This document shows, in pieces, positions 21,792 to 33,191 of a DNA stretch of 64,000 nucleotides (position 1 is its first letter; every line of letters begins with the position of its first letter). The notes beneath the pieces are model-generated. The model was given only the letters and a program-made list of their open reading frames with translations. It ran no database searches and was not told where the DNA came from. The translations under genes and the position numbers were made by a program. The DNA comes from Sanderia malayensis (lineage: Eukaryota > Cnidaria > Scyphozoa > Semaeostomeae > Pelagiidae): assembly GCA_013076295.1 (NCBI GenBank), contig RQOL01000876.1:682001-746000 (forward strand), given 5' to 3'.

Positions 21792-22590
21792 CAGGGCCTC
21801 TTAGGAATCAGAGCTGGGGGGGGGCAAATTTTAAAAAGGGGACCTCAGTTTTACTGAAGGAAAAACATTTTTTTCAGCAACTGCCAAAATAATGATGCAG
21901 GCGAGTCAAAAATTATGGTAGAAAAGAGTGTTTTAAGACTGATAACTTTACTTTTAACAAAATTTAAACTGAAAAAAAACGAAGAATTATTTCAACCAAA
22001 GAACTTTTTAACGAAGTCTCTTTCACAATATGAGTCAATTTTTGGCAAATTCATTCTGCGGTCCTTCATTGTAAGAAAAGTTTGAACTGCTGCATCATTA
22101 TTTAGTTTTCGTTGTTTTTCAAGCTTTCTCTTTTCAGCATAAGGCATCCTTGCAAATATTATCACTGATTATACTGATAATTGATTGATCTACTGATTAC
22201 TGATAATATAACTATAACATGTAGAACAGTAGAACATGTGGTAAACCCGAAACCGTGACTTCACCTCTTTAGATTGTTTTGTTTGGTTGTCATAACAGTA
22301 GTCATTGTCATAGCAATCTAAGCTGGACTTAGCAAAGGGAGGCTTGTCGAAGGGGAGGCTTGTTCGAAAACAAAAGCATTTTTTATCTGGGTTTCTTGAT
22401 TCTTAGTTGCTATTTGGGTTTTTTGCTTAGTGTAGAAAATAGAAACTGCTAAAATAAGAGCATCAAAGGGAAAAAGGGACCTCTGCTGGGGGGGCAAAAG
22501 ATCATAAAAAGCTTCAACTGGGGGGGGGGGGCAACCAGCACGACTGGGGGGGCATTTGCCCCCCCAGTTTGTATGTTAAAAGAGGCCCTG
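21792..22590. mobile_element. hAT-type MITE (799 bp)
   Basis: Terminal repeats CAGGGCCTCTTA and TAAAAGAGGCCCTG are flanked by the 8-bp duplication CGTTCTGC at 21784-21791 and 22591-22598. It has G-rich and C-rich subterminal runs and no transposase. Confidence 0.92.
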
Positions 22591-22635
22591 CGTTCTGCTT
22601 TCGCTTACCTCAGGTGTTGGTGGTGGAATACATTA

Positions 22636-23052
22636 AGCCCTATTTACACTACACAAACTAACCCGGGTTAACTTAACCCGGGTTAATTTAACCCGGGTTA
22701 GTTTTCGTTTGTAGTGTAAGCGCTCACCAGTGGGCGAAACTGGGTTAGCCGAAATGTACATGCGTAAGCACGTGAACTAAACGATCCAAACGATCCAGAA
22801 AATTAAAATGTTGTTTTCAACACGAGTGGGCATGCTCATACTAGAAACTAACCCAGGTTCGCCCCAGTCTCGCGCTTACACTACATTTTCGTAAAACTTA
22901 CCCGGGTTAGTTTTAAGCTAACCCACCTCTTGAGGTGGGTTAGTTTAACCCGGGTCGGACCCGGGTTAGTTGTGTTTACACTACGAAAAGCTAACCCGGG
23001 TTAGCTTAACCCGGGGCGAACCCGGGTTAGTTTGTGTAGTGTAAATAGGGCT
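22636..23052. mobile_element. Harbinger-type MITE (417 bp)
   Basis: It starts AGCCCTATTTACACTAC and ends with the complement. The flanking TTA duplication is at 22633-22635 and 23053-23055, the usual TWA target of PIF/Harbinger. Inside are many copies of TAACCCGGGTTA-like palindromes. It interrupts the reading frame of the minus-strand ORF at 23516. Confidence 0.92.
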
Positions 23053-23516
23053 TTAGATATAGCATTGTCGGCTTCATTCGCATCATCTGACACCTCAACT
23101 TCATCCACTACAAACGATCTCGGGTTGAAGGGTTGATTGACTTCTGCTTCAAAGTTCCTCATTGATCTCGTGGGAACTCTCGGTACACTTATCGATACAG
23201 GTTTTATCTTCGCAATATTACTATGTTCGGCTGGTCTCCTTCGTGGATCCTTTGGTTTTTCATTAATCACCTCTACTTCCTTTGTTTCACTAGGTTTTTC
23301 TACTTTTACTCGTTTACTTACTCGATCTTTATCTACCGATTTTATCTCTCTCTTCTTCTTACTTTTTCCTACTGCAACTTGCTCTAATTTAGCATAATCC
23401 AACTTGTCATCTACCTTATGGCTGATGACAAAAAAGTCCGTATTTACATAAAAATGCTTCATCTCCTTTGTCTGACATGGTACGATGTCAAAGTTCACCT
23501 CTCCTTTGTCTGACAT
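23001..23516 (-). pseudogene. Hypothetical Lys/Glu-rich ORF truncated by a MITE
   Basis: The frame starts MSDKGEVNFDIVPCQ and has a strongly basic middle (GKSKKKREIK, SKRVKVEKP; possible nuclear signals) and a low-complexity acidic tail. The last 15 or so codons before the stop at 23001 are MITE sequence, so the true C-terminus was displaced by the insertion at 23052. Two MITEs now split the original downstream sequence. Its start may have been affected by the 38-bp duplication at 23463-23548. I do not recognise the family. Confidence 0.5.
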
Positions 23517-23548
23517 GCTACGATGTCAAAGTTCACCTCTCCTTTGTC
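23463..23548. repeat. 38-bp tandem duplication
   Basis: Units 23463-23500 and 23501-23538 differ at one base, and a 10-bp partial third unit follows. As 38 is not a multiple of three, the duplication changes the frame between the two minus-strand ORFs here. Confidence 0.9.
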
Positions 23549-23720
23549 CGCCTTCCAGATTATTGACATTTTGTCTAGGCCATGTCCTTATTTGTAACAT
23601 CACGCGCTCATCGTACGATCTGAAATCACGCGCTCTCATCATTCGATCTGAATTTTCAAATGTTGAAGTTAGAAAGTGCATAAAAACATTTTCTAACTTC
23701 AACATTTTACTCACTTCCAA
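23526..23720 (-). CDS. Hypothetical 64-residue ORF
   Basis: Intronless short ORF (MEVSKMLKLENVFMHFL...) containing FRSYDERVMLQIRTWPRQN. It ends at the 38-bp duplication and may once have continued into the next ORF (23516). The start overlaps a 16-bp inverted repeat, so translation may begin at a later Met. Family unknown. Confidence 0.35.
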   Translation of the reverse strand: MEVSKMLKLENVFMHFLTSTFENSDRMMRARDFRSYDERVMLQIRTWPRQNVNNLEGGQRRGEL

Positions 23721-23775
23721 TTTTGCTATCGACGAGTGAACATTTCATTTCAGACGTGAACATTTCATTTCAGAC
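23660..23775. promoter_or_regulatory. Repeat-rich region at divergent ORF starts
   Basis: A perfect 16-bp inverted repeat (23660-23675 and 23690-23705, 14-nt loop) is followed by two perfect tandem copies of GTGAACATTTCATTTCAGAC (23736-23755 and 23756-23775). The start codon of the rightward ORF is at 23779 and the leftward ORF starts at 23720. The position suggests a shared control region; the role is inferred. Confidence 0.45.
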
Positions 23776-23778
23776 ATC

Positions 23779-24051
23779 ATGCGTTGCTTCGTATATCGAA
23801 AAAGAAGGGCAGTTCCCAAGCCATACTTTTTGTTCTGCATGTATCACGCGGCAGAGCAAGGATGTTCAGCAGCAGACTTATCGCAAACATGTGAAATCGA
23901 TGACATGTGGAAAAACGAACAAATCAAAAACGAATTTCGTAAGATATTCGATGATTTACGAAAAAAGATAACGACTGATGGAGAAGTGAAACCGATCGTT
24001 CCAACACCGGCCGATAGAAAATATATCAGCGCTGGTCAAAGATTTCCTTAG
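23779..24051 (+). CDS. Hypothetical 90-residue ORF
   Basis: Intronless, basic, Cys-containing ORF (MRCFVYRKRRAVPKPYFLF, then a charged helical KNEQIKNEFRKIFDDLRKK segment). It runs divergently from the minus-strand ORFs and begins 4 bp after the tandem 20-bp repeats. No family is recognised. It belongs to the compact ORF block 20.4-24.4 kb. Confidence 0.5.
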   Translation: MRCFVYRKRRAVPKPYFLFCMYHAAEQGCSAADLSQTCEIDDMWKNEQIKNEFRKIFDDLRKKITTDGEVKPIVPTPADRKYISAGQRFP

Positions 24052-24242
24052 TACAAGACAACGATTCAGTGGATCAACGCTCAAGGCAATTCAGACGAGG
24101 ACGTCACAACAATTAATGACCTCTCAATTTATTCTGATATGCTTGACAATCTAAATTTTTAATTCACTTTATTACCTAATACATTTTATACTTTTAATTT
24201 ACTTCTATACTAGATTTTATACATTTAACAATATATTGAATT

Positions 24243-24390
24243 TTACTTATTTCGAACACATTGTCCTATTCTATTATACACTCTACGTACATTCGGTCTC
24301 CTGCAAAAAACTCTGCTTGCTGTTTCAAGCGAGTCCATGAAACCAAAAACCATTAAAGGTAAGCCTGACGGAACATTTCTATCTAACTTT
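24243..24390 (-). pseudogene. Hypothetical ORF remnant cut by a MITE
   Basis: About 48 residues (VPSGLPLMVFGFMDSLETAS, RRPNVRRVYNRIGQCVR) read cleanly to a stop at 24243. The 5' end runs into MITE sequence at about 24390. It is probably the 3' end of another gene of the same block. Family unknown. Confidence 0.4.
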
Positions 24391-24599
24391 TGAAATAAAC
24401 GCCCCCCACAACAATTTTTTAAAGTTGGTGTAGTGTGTTGTTGCTCGATAAAGGCAAGGCACAACTAAACCATTTTCTCTTTTTCTTGACCCAATGACAG
24501 AGGCTGTGATCTTGTACTTTCTAATAAACGCCCCCTCCATTAGCCCACCCCCCCCCCCAAAAGTGCCGAGATTAATAAACGTTTAATCGAGGAAATACG
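24390..24599. mobile_element. Truncated GATTAAACGCCCC-family MITE
   Basis: This has the same terminal sequence as the complete MITE at 24962 but in opposite orientation. The right end AATCGAGGAAATACGG is at 24584-24599; the left end is missing. Confidence 0.8.
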
Positions 24600-24601
24600 G
24601 T

Positions 24602-24870
24602 GCCCCATTTGTTTCCTATTTTGCTTTTACTTATGTTTGTCGTATTTCCTATTTTGCTTCAGGAAAATTGGTCCAATCACAAGCAAAGAAGTCCAAATTC
24701 TTTATGAAAGTAACGTTCCTCTAACCTAGAGGTTTAAAGTTTTATCTAAGTTTGATTTTTGATGTTCCGGACTTCATTAATATTTGTACAATTATGCAAT
24801 AAAGTAAGACCGCTTGTTTGCTTTTTTGAGCTATTCTTCCAATTCTTTTATTTGAATGATATATGAACAA
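24602..24870 (+). repeat. Second copy of the MUS81 terminal exon region
   Basis: This stretch matches 15190-15450 with few changes. It contains an exon 24663-24729 with AG acceptor and stop, encoding exactly the same peptide ([15 protein letters not shown]... to the stop) as 15254-15320. It keeps an AATAAA signal at 24798-24803, whereas the first copy reads AATCAA at the matching position. It lies between inverted copies of one MITE family. It may be an alternative or the real terminal exon of MUS81, or a haplotype duplicate. Confidence 0.88.
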
Positions 24871-24961
24871 ATGTTGATTGAGCCAATGCCCAGAATTTTG
24901 CCGTTTTTACCAGCTCCCTGGTAAACATAAATCTCGTCGCGATTCTCCTCAAACATGGCTA

Positions 24962-25291
24962 CCGTATTTCCTCGATTAAACGCCCCGGGGCGTTTATTAA
25001 CCTCGGCTTTTTTTGGGGAGGCGCCTAATCGAGGGGGCCCATTATTCGAGGGGGGCGTGTATTAGAAAGTACAAGATCAAAGCCTCCGTCATTCGGTCCA
25101 GAAAAAAAGAAAATGGTTTAGTTTTGCCTTGGCTTTATCAAACAACAGTACATTACACCAACTTACAAAACATTATTGTGTGGGGGGCGTTTAATCGAAG
25201 GGGGCGTTTATTTCAAAAGTTAGTAGCATAAGGGGGCGTTTATTTGAGGGGGCTTTTAATCGAGGAGGGGCGTTTAATCGAGGAAATACGG
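24962..25291. mobile_element. MITE with TA duplication (330 bp)
   Basis: Terminal repeats CCGTATTTCCTCGATTAAAC and its complement lie between TA dinucleotides (24960-24961 and 25292-25293). Several internal GGGGCGTTTAATCGAGG-like repeats are present. A TA target suggests Tc1/mariner mobilisation. Diverged relatives occur near 26609-26700 and 32660-32756. Confidence 0.85.
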
Positions 25292-26123
25292 TAAGAAGGG
25301 AATATTTATGTCCACGTCAATATACCCCAAGGGTTTCTCGATAAAAGGTGCAGCCGAAATCTAAATATGGATTCGTCATTCTTCTATGCCCAGGTTGTGA
25401 AGAATGTTGATGAACTGTGTATAAGGAAAAGCACGATATAAAATTTCCTTGCATGCAAGCACTTCAACAAAACTTAAATCATTTAAAAAATTTAATAAAA
25501 GAGGAAGAACAAAATAAAGTGATATAAAGAAATAAAGTAAAATTATCGTCTAAGAAAAGATACAAAAATCAGTGAAGTATTTCCAGAAATCCAAGTGGCA
25601 AAGATGGGCCACCATGCAATTCATTTTTGACTCGCGAAGCGCATGTGCAAGCGAGTATATGTTGGTGCAACCCATACTCATGCCTCTATTAAACACTATG
25701 TTGAAACGTGAATTGCCCTGCATTAAACGTTGTGTTTAATTGAAGTGAATAGGAACTGCTGTATGGGTTGCGCATATCCTTACTGCGCAATCAGTCATCC
25801 GTATCCATAATCTGCTTTGCCTCCTGTAGTCGCAATGGCTGCACAGCGGCAAATCGCAAGATTTGCTACGCAGCCCTAATTATTGAGATTTTTGGTTTTC
25901 TAATTGGTTTATATCCCATTAATAAACAGTCTTTCCATGAAATATATATTATTATTTTTTATTCCTTGTCTTATCATGGTTTTCTATTTCATGTATCTTT
26001 GCATTCACCAGTTGTGGTCTAATTTGATTTGTACCCTCTCTAGCGTCAGTAGTTCCCAATGGAAGCAAAAATCATCAAAAACCCGATTTGATGAAACCTG
26101 GCTGAAACTAGTACGATTTTGGA

Positions 26124-26397
26124 CCGCTGAATTTGAAAATTGAAATTGTTTATTGAAATATTGATGTTTTGGGGGCATAAAAGGGGGTAAAATGGGGCTT
26201 TGGGCAAATTTTCAAACTTGTTCAATCTGCATCAAATTTAGTAACAAGTACAATCACGGGCCGCTGAATTTGAAAATTGAAATTGCTTATTGAAATATTG
26301 ATGTTTTGGGGGCATAAAATAGGGTAAACGGGGGTTTCAGGCTAATTTTAAAACTCTTTCAATTTGCATCAAATTAAGTAAGAAGTACAATTATGAG
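26124..26397. repeat. 137-bp tandem duplication
   Basis: Units start CCGCTGAATTTGAAAATTG at 26124 and 26261 and remain clearly similar, sharing ATTGATGTTTTGGGGGCATA. Confidence 0.85.
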
Positions 26398-26420
26398 TAA
26401 TGAATAACTGATTTGTTTAG

Positions 26421-26467
26421 ACCATAGAGATAGGATATTAGATAATCTTATATCCCATCTCTATGGT
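26421..26467. repeat. 47-bp palindromic mini-element
   Basis: ACCATAGAGATAGGATAT pairs with ATATCCCATCTCTATGGT. TTAG flanks both sides. Related sequence occurs near 14448 and 42928-42975. Confidence 0.75.
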
Positions 26468-29183
26468 TTAGACATTACATTCAAAATCAGAAACATCTTA
26501 TCGTGAAATTCTAATTTATTATCTAAAATATAATGAATTTCAGATAATAAATAATAAATTTCGATGCTGAGAGTTGTTTTCCTGACAACGAAACACGCAA
26601 CAGAAATACCGTAAATCCCCGAATAATTAAATCCAGATGCTCCTTTGGTTGGAAGCAAATGAATTTGAGTTTTATTTAAGAGGGAGGGGCTAATTGGAAA
26701 TTCAGAATTGTTATTTTCGGCTACCATAATATGTAATACTAACAAAATTAAGTAGTTTTTGCACAAAGAGTTTGTTTGCGAAAGACAATTTGTTCACTGG
26801 CTAACTCCAACTCAATTTTCAGTTTTGTTGTGCTGCTGATCCAATTTTCCCAAAATTCCAATAAAGTTTAATAATGGTTCTTATTAAAAGAAGCTTATTT
26901 AAAATTTTATATTTTTTGTTAATTTGTTTTAATCAAACCAGTGACTTATGCCAGTGACTTCCAGAGGCGGACTGACTAATTGTTTCGGCCCTGGCAGAGT
27001 TCAAGCAAACCGATCCACGGATTGTAGAAAACGTAAACCAAAGGACAAAACTTAGGACAAAGATAAGACCTGTTTTCATTCTCACGCAGAATTTTTTTGT
27101 TTAACAAAGAAACGGGATCACAATTTTTGGATTTATTCATGCGAGAATACTTTTATAGTTTTGGGTATGCGGCAATTTGTGCGGGACATCCGCACAAATT
27201 GCTTGACCGACCAGTCCAACCCTGTTTATTATTTTTGATCATTTTTTCCAAGATGATGGTTATTTGTCTTTAATAAATGGGATTAGAAAAATAACTGTAT
27301 TAATTAGGAGCCCTCTTCCTCTTGTAAAAAACAATCGAAAAAATTGTGTGCAAGCATGTTGAGTAACGTAAAATTAAGTTGTAACCATAATTTAAAAACA
27401 CTTCTTAAATGCTATTTACAATAATCAATGTCCTTTATATAGACACATTTCAAGCCAAGACCGCACATTAGGGGAAGGTGTGTGGGGGAGGGTGCCACAC
27501 TACCTCACTATCTTCCTAGTCGGTCCAAAAAGTATATATACTAAAAAGAATATTCAATAACTACATTAGTATTTTGGTTCTGTTCCGATAAAATTTTTAT
27601 CCAAAAATTGTTACATTCTGGCTAAATGATTTGAGTGACAAGCCACTTAATTGCTTCTTTAATGTAGTGCGCTCCATCGATCCCAAGAGAAATTATAATG
27701 AAAGTTGGTCCAACATAAGTTCACACCCCCAACCCCCAAAAGTTGGGTGTGCGCCCGGAAAAAACTATCATGCAGAACATTTTTGTTGCGATTACATCTG
27801 TAGCTTTAATTTTGCACTTTTGGAAAAGGTATAGCAACTCAAAACGCTAAATTATATTGTAACTAAGACAAGCGCAGAATACATGACAAAACAAGCGGTA
27901 GTCTGCTTGAAGACATGTGCGGTTTGCCAATGGAGTTAAAAAAATCGATAACATAACTACAAGCATCAAACTAAATTAGGTCAACTGAATAAAAGTAAGT
28001 CAAACAAACATTAAAAGTGAAATCTATATTCTATGTAAAGTGAAATCTAAATTTATCTGAACAATTTGATAATATTATTACACTTACAATCTGCTATACC
28101 TTGTAGCCATGAAACTTCACGCAAAAAGCCTAACACATCAATAAAATGGTGTAGCTTACGGCATGTTCTTTTGTTACCGTACAAACTTTCTGATTTTGAC
28201 TTCTTTCAAAGCCGTGTGTGCAACCCTTTTATAGCTGCGATTTTCGAGACAATGTATACTCCCTTGTTTACAAAAAGCATGCTAAACATGTAAGAATACA
28301 ACCCAAATATGGTAATACACATGAGACATGGTCAATCATTAAGAATAGAATACGGATCACAAAACAAAATTGTCATAAAGCAATTTGAAAGTGTGTCTTT
28401 AAAGGTCCCTTGACAATGATTGCCTACACGCAACAACATAACATCTACATGAAAGTATGTACTTGAAGGTCCCAAATGCTCCGGCGTGTTTTTAAATGCT
28501 ACAAGAGTCTGAAGTTAGAAGTATATTTAAAATATTAATGTTATTAATCACATTATAGTTGCTTTTGAGAGGGACATACGCAAAAAGTGTATATATGTAA
28601 AATATCCTCTAAGTAAATGGAAGTTTACTTCTCGAACAAACATCAAGAATAACAATGACTATATTAAATTTAAATATAACAATAATATTTACTTATAATA
28701 GTCACAATTAAATTGCAAAACTTTATAAATCATTTGTTCTTTTAATGTGTATACAATCAGTGCAAGTGAGACTTACTACGTTTTCGCACATCTTTTTTTA
28801 ATTACGCGGATTACAAAATTTGGGCGTTAAAAAGTTACGCAGTTATATTCTAATAATTTTTCTAGAAAAGCTTTGTAAATTTGTTATACCATGGAAATTT
28901 ATTTCTAAGTTATGATAAATTTCTATGTATTTTAAATTTCCTTTATATGGACTAAGATTACTTACTTATAATTTGGAAAAATCCCTTGCCGTCTTTTGCT
29001 GTCAATATTCTTCCAGTTATAGCTCTTCAATCCCTTGTTCGTTGTTTAGGTCGTTTAAGTACATAAACATTATTTGAAGATGCAGCAGATGTTTTCAGAA
29101 CAATTGGTAGAGAGTAGAGGAAAGGTCATTTAAGGAGTTGGAGATAAATTTTGAAGACAACACTTGAAAAGAAGCAGGCAGAT

Positions 29184-29491
29184 ACCGTGGCTGATTTGGA
29201 AAAAATGCCGCGTTTTTTGGAAAAGCGCGGTGAAATATGCGGTGAAATGTGCGGCCGCACTTTGTAATGTGCGGCCGCATCTTTAATGTGCGGCCGCACA
29301 TTGTAAAGTGGGGCCTTACATGCCACAGCGTTTTTGATAAAAAAGCGGTGAAATGTGCGGTGAAATGTGCGGCCGCACTTTACAATGTGCGACCGCGCTT
29401 TACAATGTGCGGCCGCACATTACAAAGTGCGGCCGCATATTTCACCGCGCTTTTCCAAAAAACGCGGCATTTTTTCCAAATCAGCCACGGT
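29184..29491. mobile_element. hAT-type MITE with NotI-like palindrome array (308 bp)
   Basis: Terminal repeats of about 60 bp start ACCGTGGCTGATTTGG and end with the complement, apart from one extra T before the duplication. AGGCAGAT flanks both sides (29176-29183 and 29492-29499). Inside, GTGCGGCCGCAC-type palindromes recur about six times. It is very CpG-rich compared with its surroundings. Confidence 0.9.
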
Positions 29492-29499
29492 AGGCAGAT

Positions 29500-32400
29500 G
29501 ATACAGAAGAGCCCATATAAAAATCTTGCAAACATACACACAACCCATCTATCTAAATTATTGGAAAGATTTGACAATTCTCAGGCATAACATATGTTCA
29601 TTTCAAGATTTTTTGAAATATTGTAATCATATAATTTCAACAAAGAAACGTGGTATGATAATGATGGGACAGACAAATGTTAAAGACAAGAGACACTAGT
29701 ATAACAATTCGTCCCGCAGAATTTAACAAAAGCCTCAGTATAATATAAAATGATTTCTGCATCATATCAAAGCAATATAATTAAAAATGAATACCACACA
29801 CAAAAACGAATATACAATAGAACTTCACCCTATTTCAGGTTTACAAACTCTTAGTATCTTTGAATAGCTTAAACTAAAGTCTTATGAAATAATCACTTGG
29901 GATGGGCAATTTCATACAATATAAGAGCAATAAAATTTATTTCAAAAAATAAAATGTGAGCCAATGCACAAATAAATGAGCCGCATTTGTAAACTAATGT
30001 ATTATAGTTCATTGGCTAACGTATTATAGTTCATAAACATGGTATGGCTTCATATACAATAACAGTTTCTCATGATAAAATATACCTCAAAATCAATTTA
30101 ATTTCGACAACAATTTTACAGGTAATTGTTTGAAAGTATACATCGAAAATTTAACGTAAAATAGATGAAGTAACGAAATATTAATTAATAAGTAGCAAAA
30201 TATTAATTAAAGATTACAGTAAATGTTGTCAAGGACACTGAGATAAACCCTAAGGTTTTCGAGCCCAGTGCCCTTTGATTTCTCCTTCAACGGCTCTAAG
30301 TCTAAAAAACAAATATCACGTTGCTTAATAGAAAATAGTCAAGTAACTTGGATCTGTGTGTCGAAGCATTTTCGCAAAAAAGGCAAGGCAACAAATTGGC
30401 CTAGCCAAGGCCTACAGCATAAACCTAAACCAAGCTCTCTTAACGTGCTGGTTAATTAAAAAAAATATTCACTAAATGAAAACTCACCATCTTGATTAGG
30501 TAACAACACTCATTTCTCTGAAACAAGAACTCTGAAATCAACACAAAAATTGCTTCATATAGAATACAAAACATTCGAATCCGGCTGTATTATATTCGTG
30601 TCGAAAAGAATAATAAAATATATAGGAGTCTCTTTTGGACTTTCAGAGACTTGAATCTCTGTTACGGGGCAGTCTTCACGTCCTCTTGTATTAAACACAA
30701 TGCTTTATACAAGACGATTCACGTTTCATCATAGTGTTTAATATAGGTAGGAGTACATGTTGGTTGGTGAGTGGGGAAGAATGTTGTGTTCTGTGTCTGT
30801 GGTTCTGTTTACTTTGCCCATATAAGGTATGTGCCTCAGATTCAAACGTTCACTTTTGATTTGAAGTGAGGCCACCAAGCATGATATCACCTTGCAAGTT
30901 TTTCATTGGACAAAATGTAAACTTGTTGAAACAACAAACAACATGAGGTACCATGCTAGATGCTGGCCACGCTGTGGCAGGGGGGGACCACGAGCACCAT
31001 CGCGCACGGAGACGGGGAGCATTTTTGACTCGTTGTTGGAAGCATCAGGAGAAAAGAAGAAAGTTTTCTGGCTGTATGCTTATGCAACTAATACAACAAT
31101 TATAGTATTTCATTTTTTTTTGGAAACTGAAAGTTTTTTAACCTTGATGAAACAAGATCGAAAATTGAAGTCAAAATGTTTGCTTGAGTGGTGTCAAAAC
31201 AAATGTTTTTTGAATTTGCTGCGTTCAATCCTGAAAATTAAATCCAGGGTATTCAGTTTTGCTAAAGCTCAGCTCTTAGGCTCGCAAGTTTGACTTTAAT
31301 TTGATATTACTTTCTTCACTTTCTGGATAATACAGTGAAATAAAAGCCATCTGTCGCGAGTCACCTCAAGGTTCCTTTGATCTTGAATCTGAACCTGAAT
31401 GGGACTATACTTTCGTTTCGAATCTGATTGGTCAGCAATCTTAACCTGGAACCCATCCCCATGCAGCAACAACATTGAGCAAAGTTCTTTCTTCCGGCTT
31501 TTGCGTTTCGGCCTTATAGTTTTATAGGTAAGTTTACGAGTCACTTTATTACCACAATATTATATATATTCCACATATTAACGTATTTCTTAATGCTAGA
31601 AGACTCTTTAAATGTTATATGACTTTTTTGATTTCAACATATGGGCCTATCAATTAATTATTCATTATTTACGGTTCGAAAATATGGCTGAGGTTGCAGA
31701 TGCCCAATTTTGACTCGTCAAAGATGGAGTTCTTTTTATTTTAAGCTACAAATAACAACCATAAAATATGTTTTATTATATTTAAATTATCCATAGCAAT
31801 ATCTGGTTTGCTTTCAATCCTTTTACAAACAACACACAAAGTTTGTTCATGTGTGAATCTTCCTTTCTCATCATATCATATTATTTATGGAAGTTATACC
31901 AATTCCAACGAACCACCAGTTGGGGTTAGGGTTAGGGCTGCCCATCTAGTGCAATTTGGAACAAATTTCTTGGATTAATTTCTGAATAATTTAGCAAATG
32001 ACAGCTCGTTTTTTTAAATGGGGCTTAATTTTGCCATGAATCCAAAATGTCTTGGTTTTTCTGATATCCTCGTGCATTTCCGAATTTTTGTAATCGGCCA
32101 TGCATAACTTAACATAATTTAACCTCATCTGGGATCGTGATAAAGATTTGTGTTTACAGATCAAGTTATAGAAGCATCGTGACAATAAAAAATATTTTTT
32201 ACTCAATCTATGAATCATTTTACATTGCAATACCTCACCACCTGAAACTTACAACCAGGTAAGTTTTAGATGATGAGATTGGGGAAATGTACTTTGCACA
32301 GGGGAATTTTTCCAAAAAAATAGACAGTCCAAAAAAATAGATTTTTATCGACATTCCACAATTAGTCACAAAATGTTTTTGACATTGTCATAAAGCTTAT

Positions 32401-33186
32401 CCACCTTAAATTTTTTTGCAAAATAAACCCCCACTCTCGAATCGATTTTAGCAGAAGTCAAATAACTGGATGAAATGTAAATCATAAGTTTATTGGATGA
32501 CTTTTGGATAACTTTTGATAAAACGTGATAACTTCATATCTGAAAACTTTGGAAATTGTTTGTTGTTTTAGTAAATACATTAATTGATGGACTTTCTTTT
32601 GTTTTTTCAACATACTTGGACATAGATGTTGCCACGAAAGAAGCACATCTTACCAACAATTTTTGCCTATGCAGAATAAGCCCCCCCTCTAATGAGCCCC
32701 ACCCTAAAAATACTTTTTCCAAATAAGCCCCCTAGGATTAATTGAGGATTTATGGTATTTCAAATTAAAATAAAATAATGAGATCTTGTCTCAACTTGTT
32801 TTCTTATCGCTAAATGCCTCAAGGGAAGCAATTGGCAAGAACCATTGTGCAATTTTATCAGAGTCGTTTTTTAATACAAGGGATGCAGAGCTTGCTTTTT
32901 TGCCATAAGGCAGTCAAATCGTTATAGAACTTTCCATGTTTTTAGCAAAGCTTGCCTTGATTCTTGTTACAATAATCAGTGCTGGGCTGGAGTGGTTGGC
33001 AATGTTTGAAAATTGAAGTTGAGAAGCTGAAGGAATTATGCCTTTCAAACAAAATTTGTTGTAATAGCATTATTTTAAATTAGTTGTATTCATGCTAAGG
33101 AGTGTTCTGTGTCACAAGAAATTATTCAAGATTGAATTATATATTCAAGCATTTTTTTAAATGGGCTGCATTTTTTAATTCCCCAG
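29500..33186. other. Non-genic stretch and NLR 5' flank
   Basis: No coding region is recognised. A short TTAGGGTTAGGG run occurs near 31926 and a diverged MITE end near 32660-32756. The NLR promoter and any 5' UTR exon should lie toward the right end; a polypyrimidine tract and AG at 33186 suggest an acceptor just before the NLR start codon. Confidence 0.5.
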
Positions 33187-33191
33187 AGACC

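Larger units (their letters stand above)
25294..29183. other. Non-genic stretch with minor repeats
   Basis: No gene is recognised on either strand. Seen here: a segment at 25680-25740 that recurs inverted near 30690, a 137-bp tandem duplication at 26124-26397, a small palindrome at 26421-26467 and a diverged MITE end near 26609. The remainder is AT-rich. Confidence 0.55.

Noticed and set aside
30892..31293. 133-residue ORF in the gene-free stretch
   Set aside because: No domain; its composition changes abruptly along the frame and no splice-linked partner was seen.
31920..31940. Telomere-like TTAGGG repeats
   Set aside because: Only about two units; chance occurrence or a trace, not a telomere.
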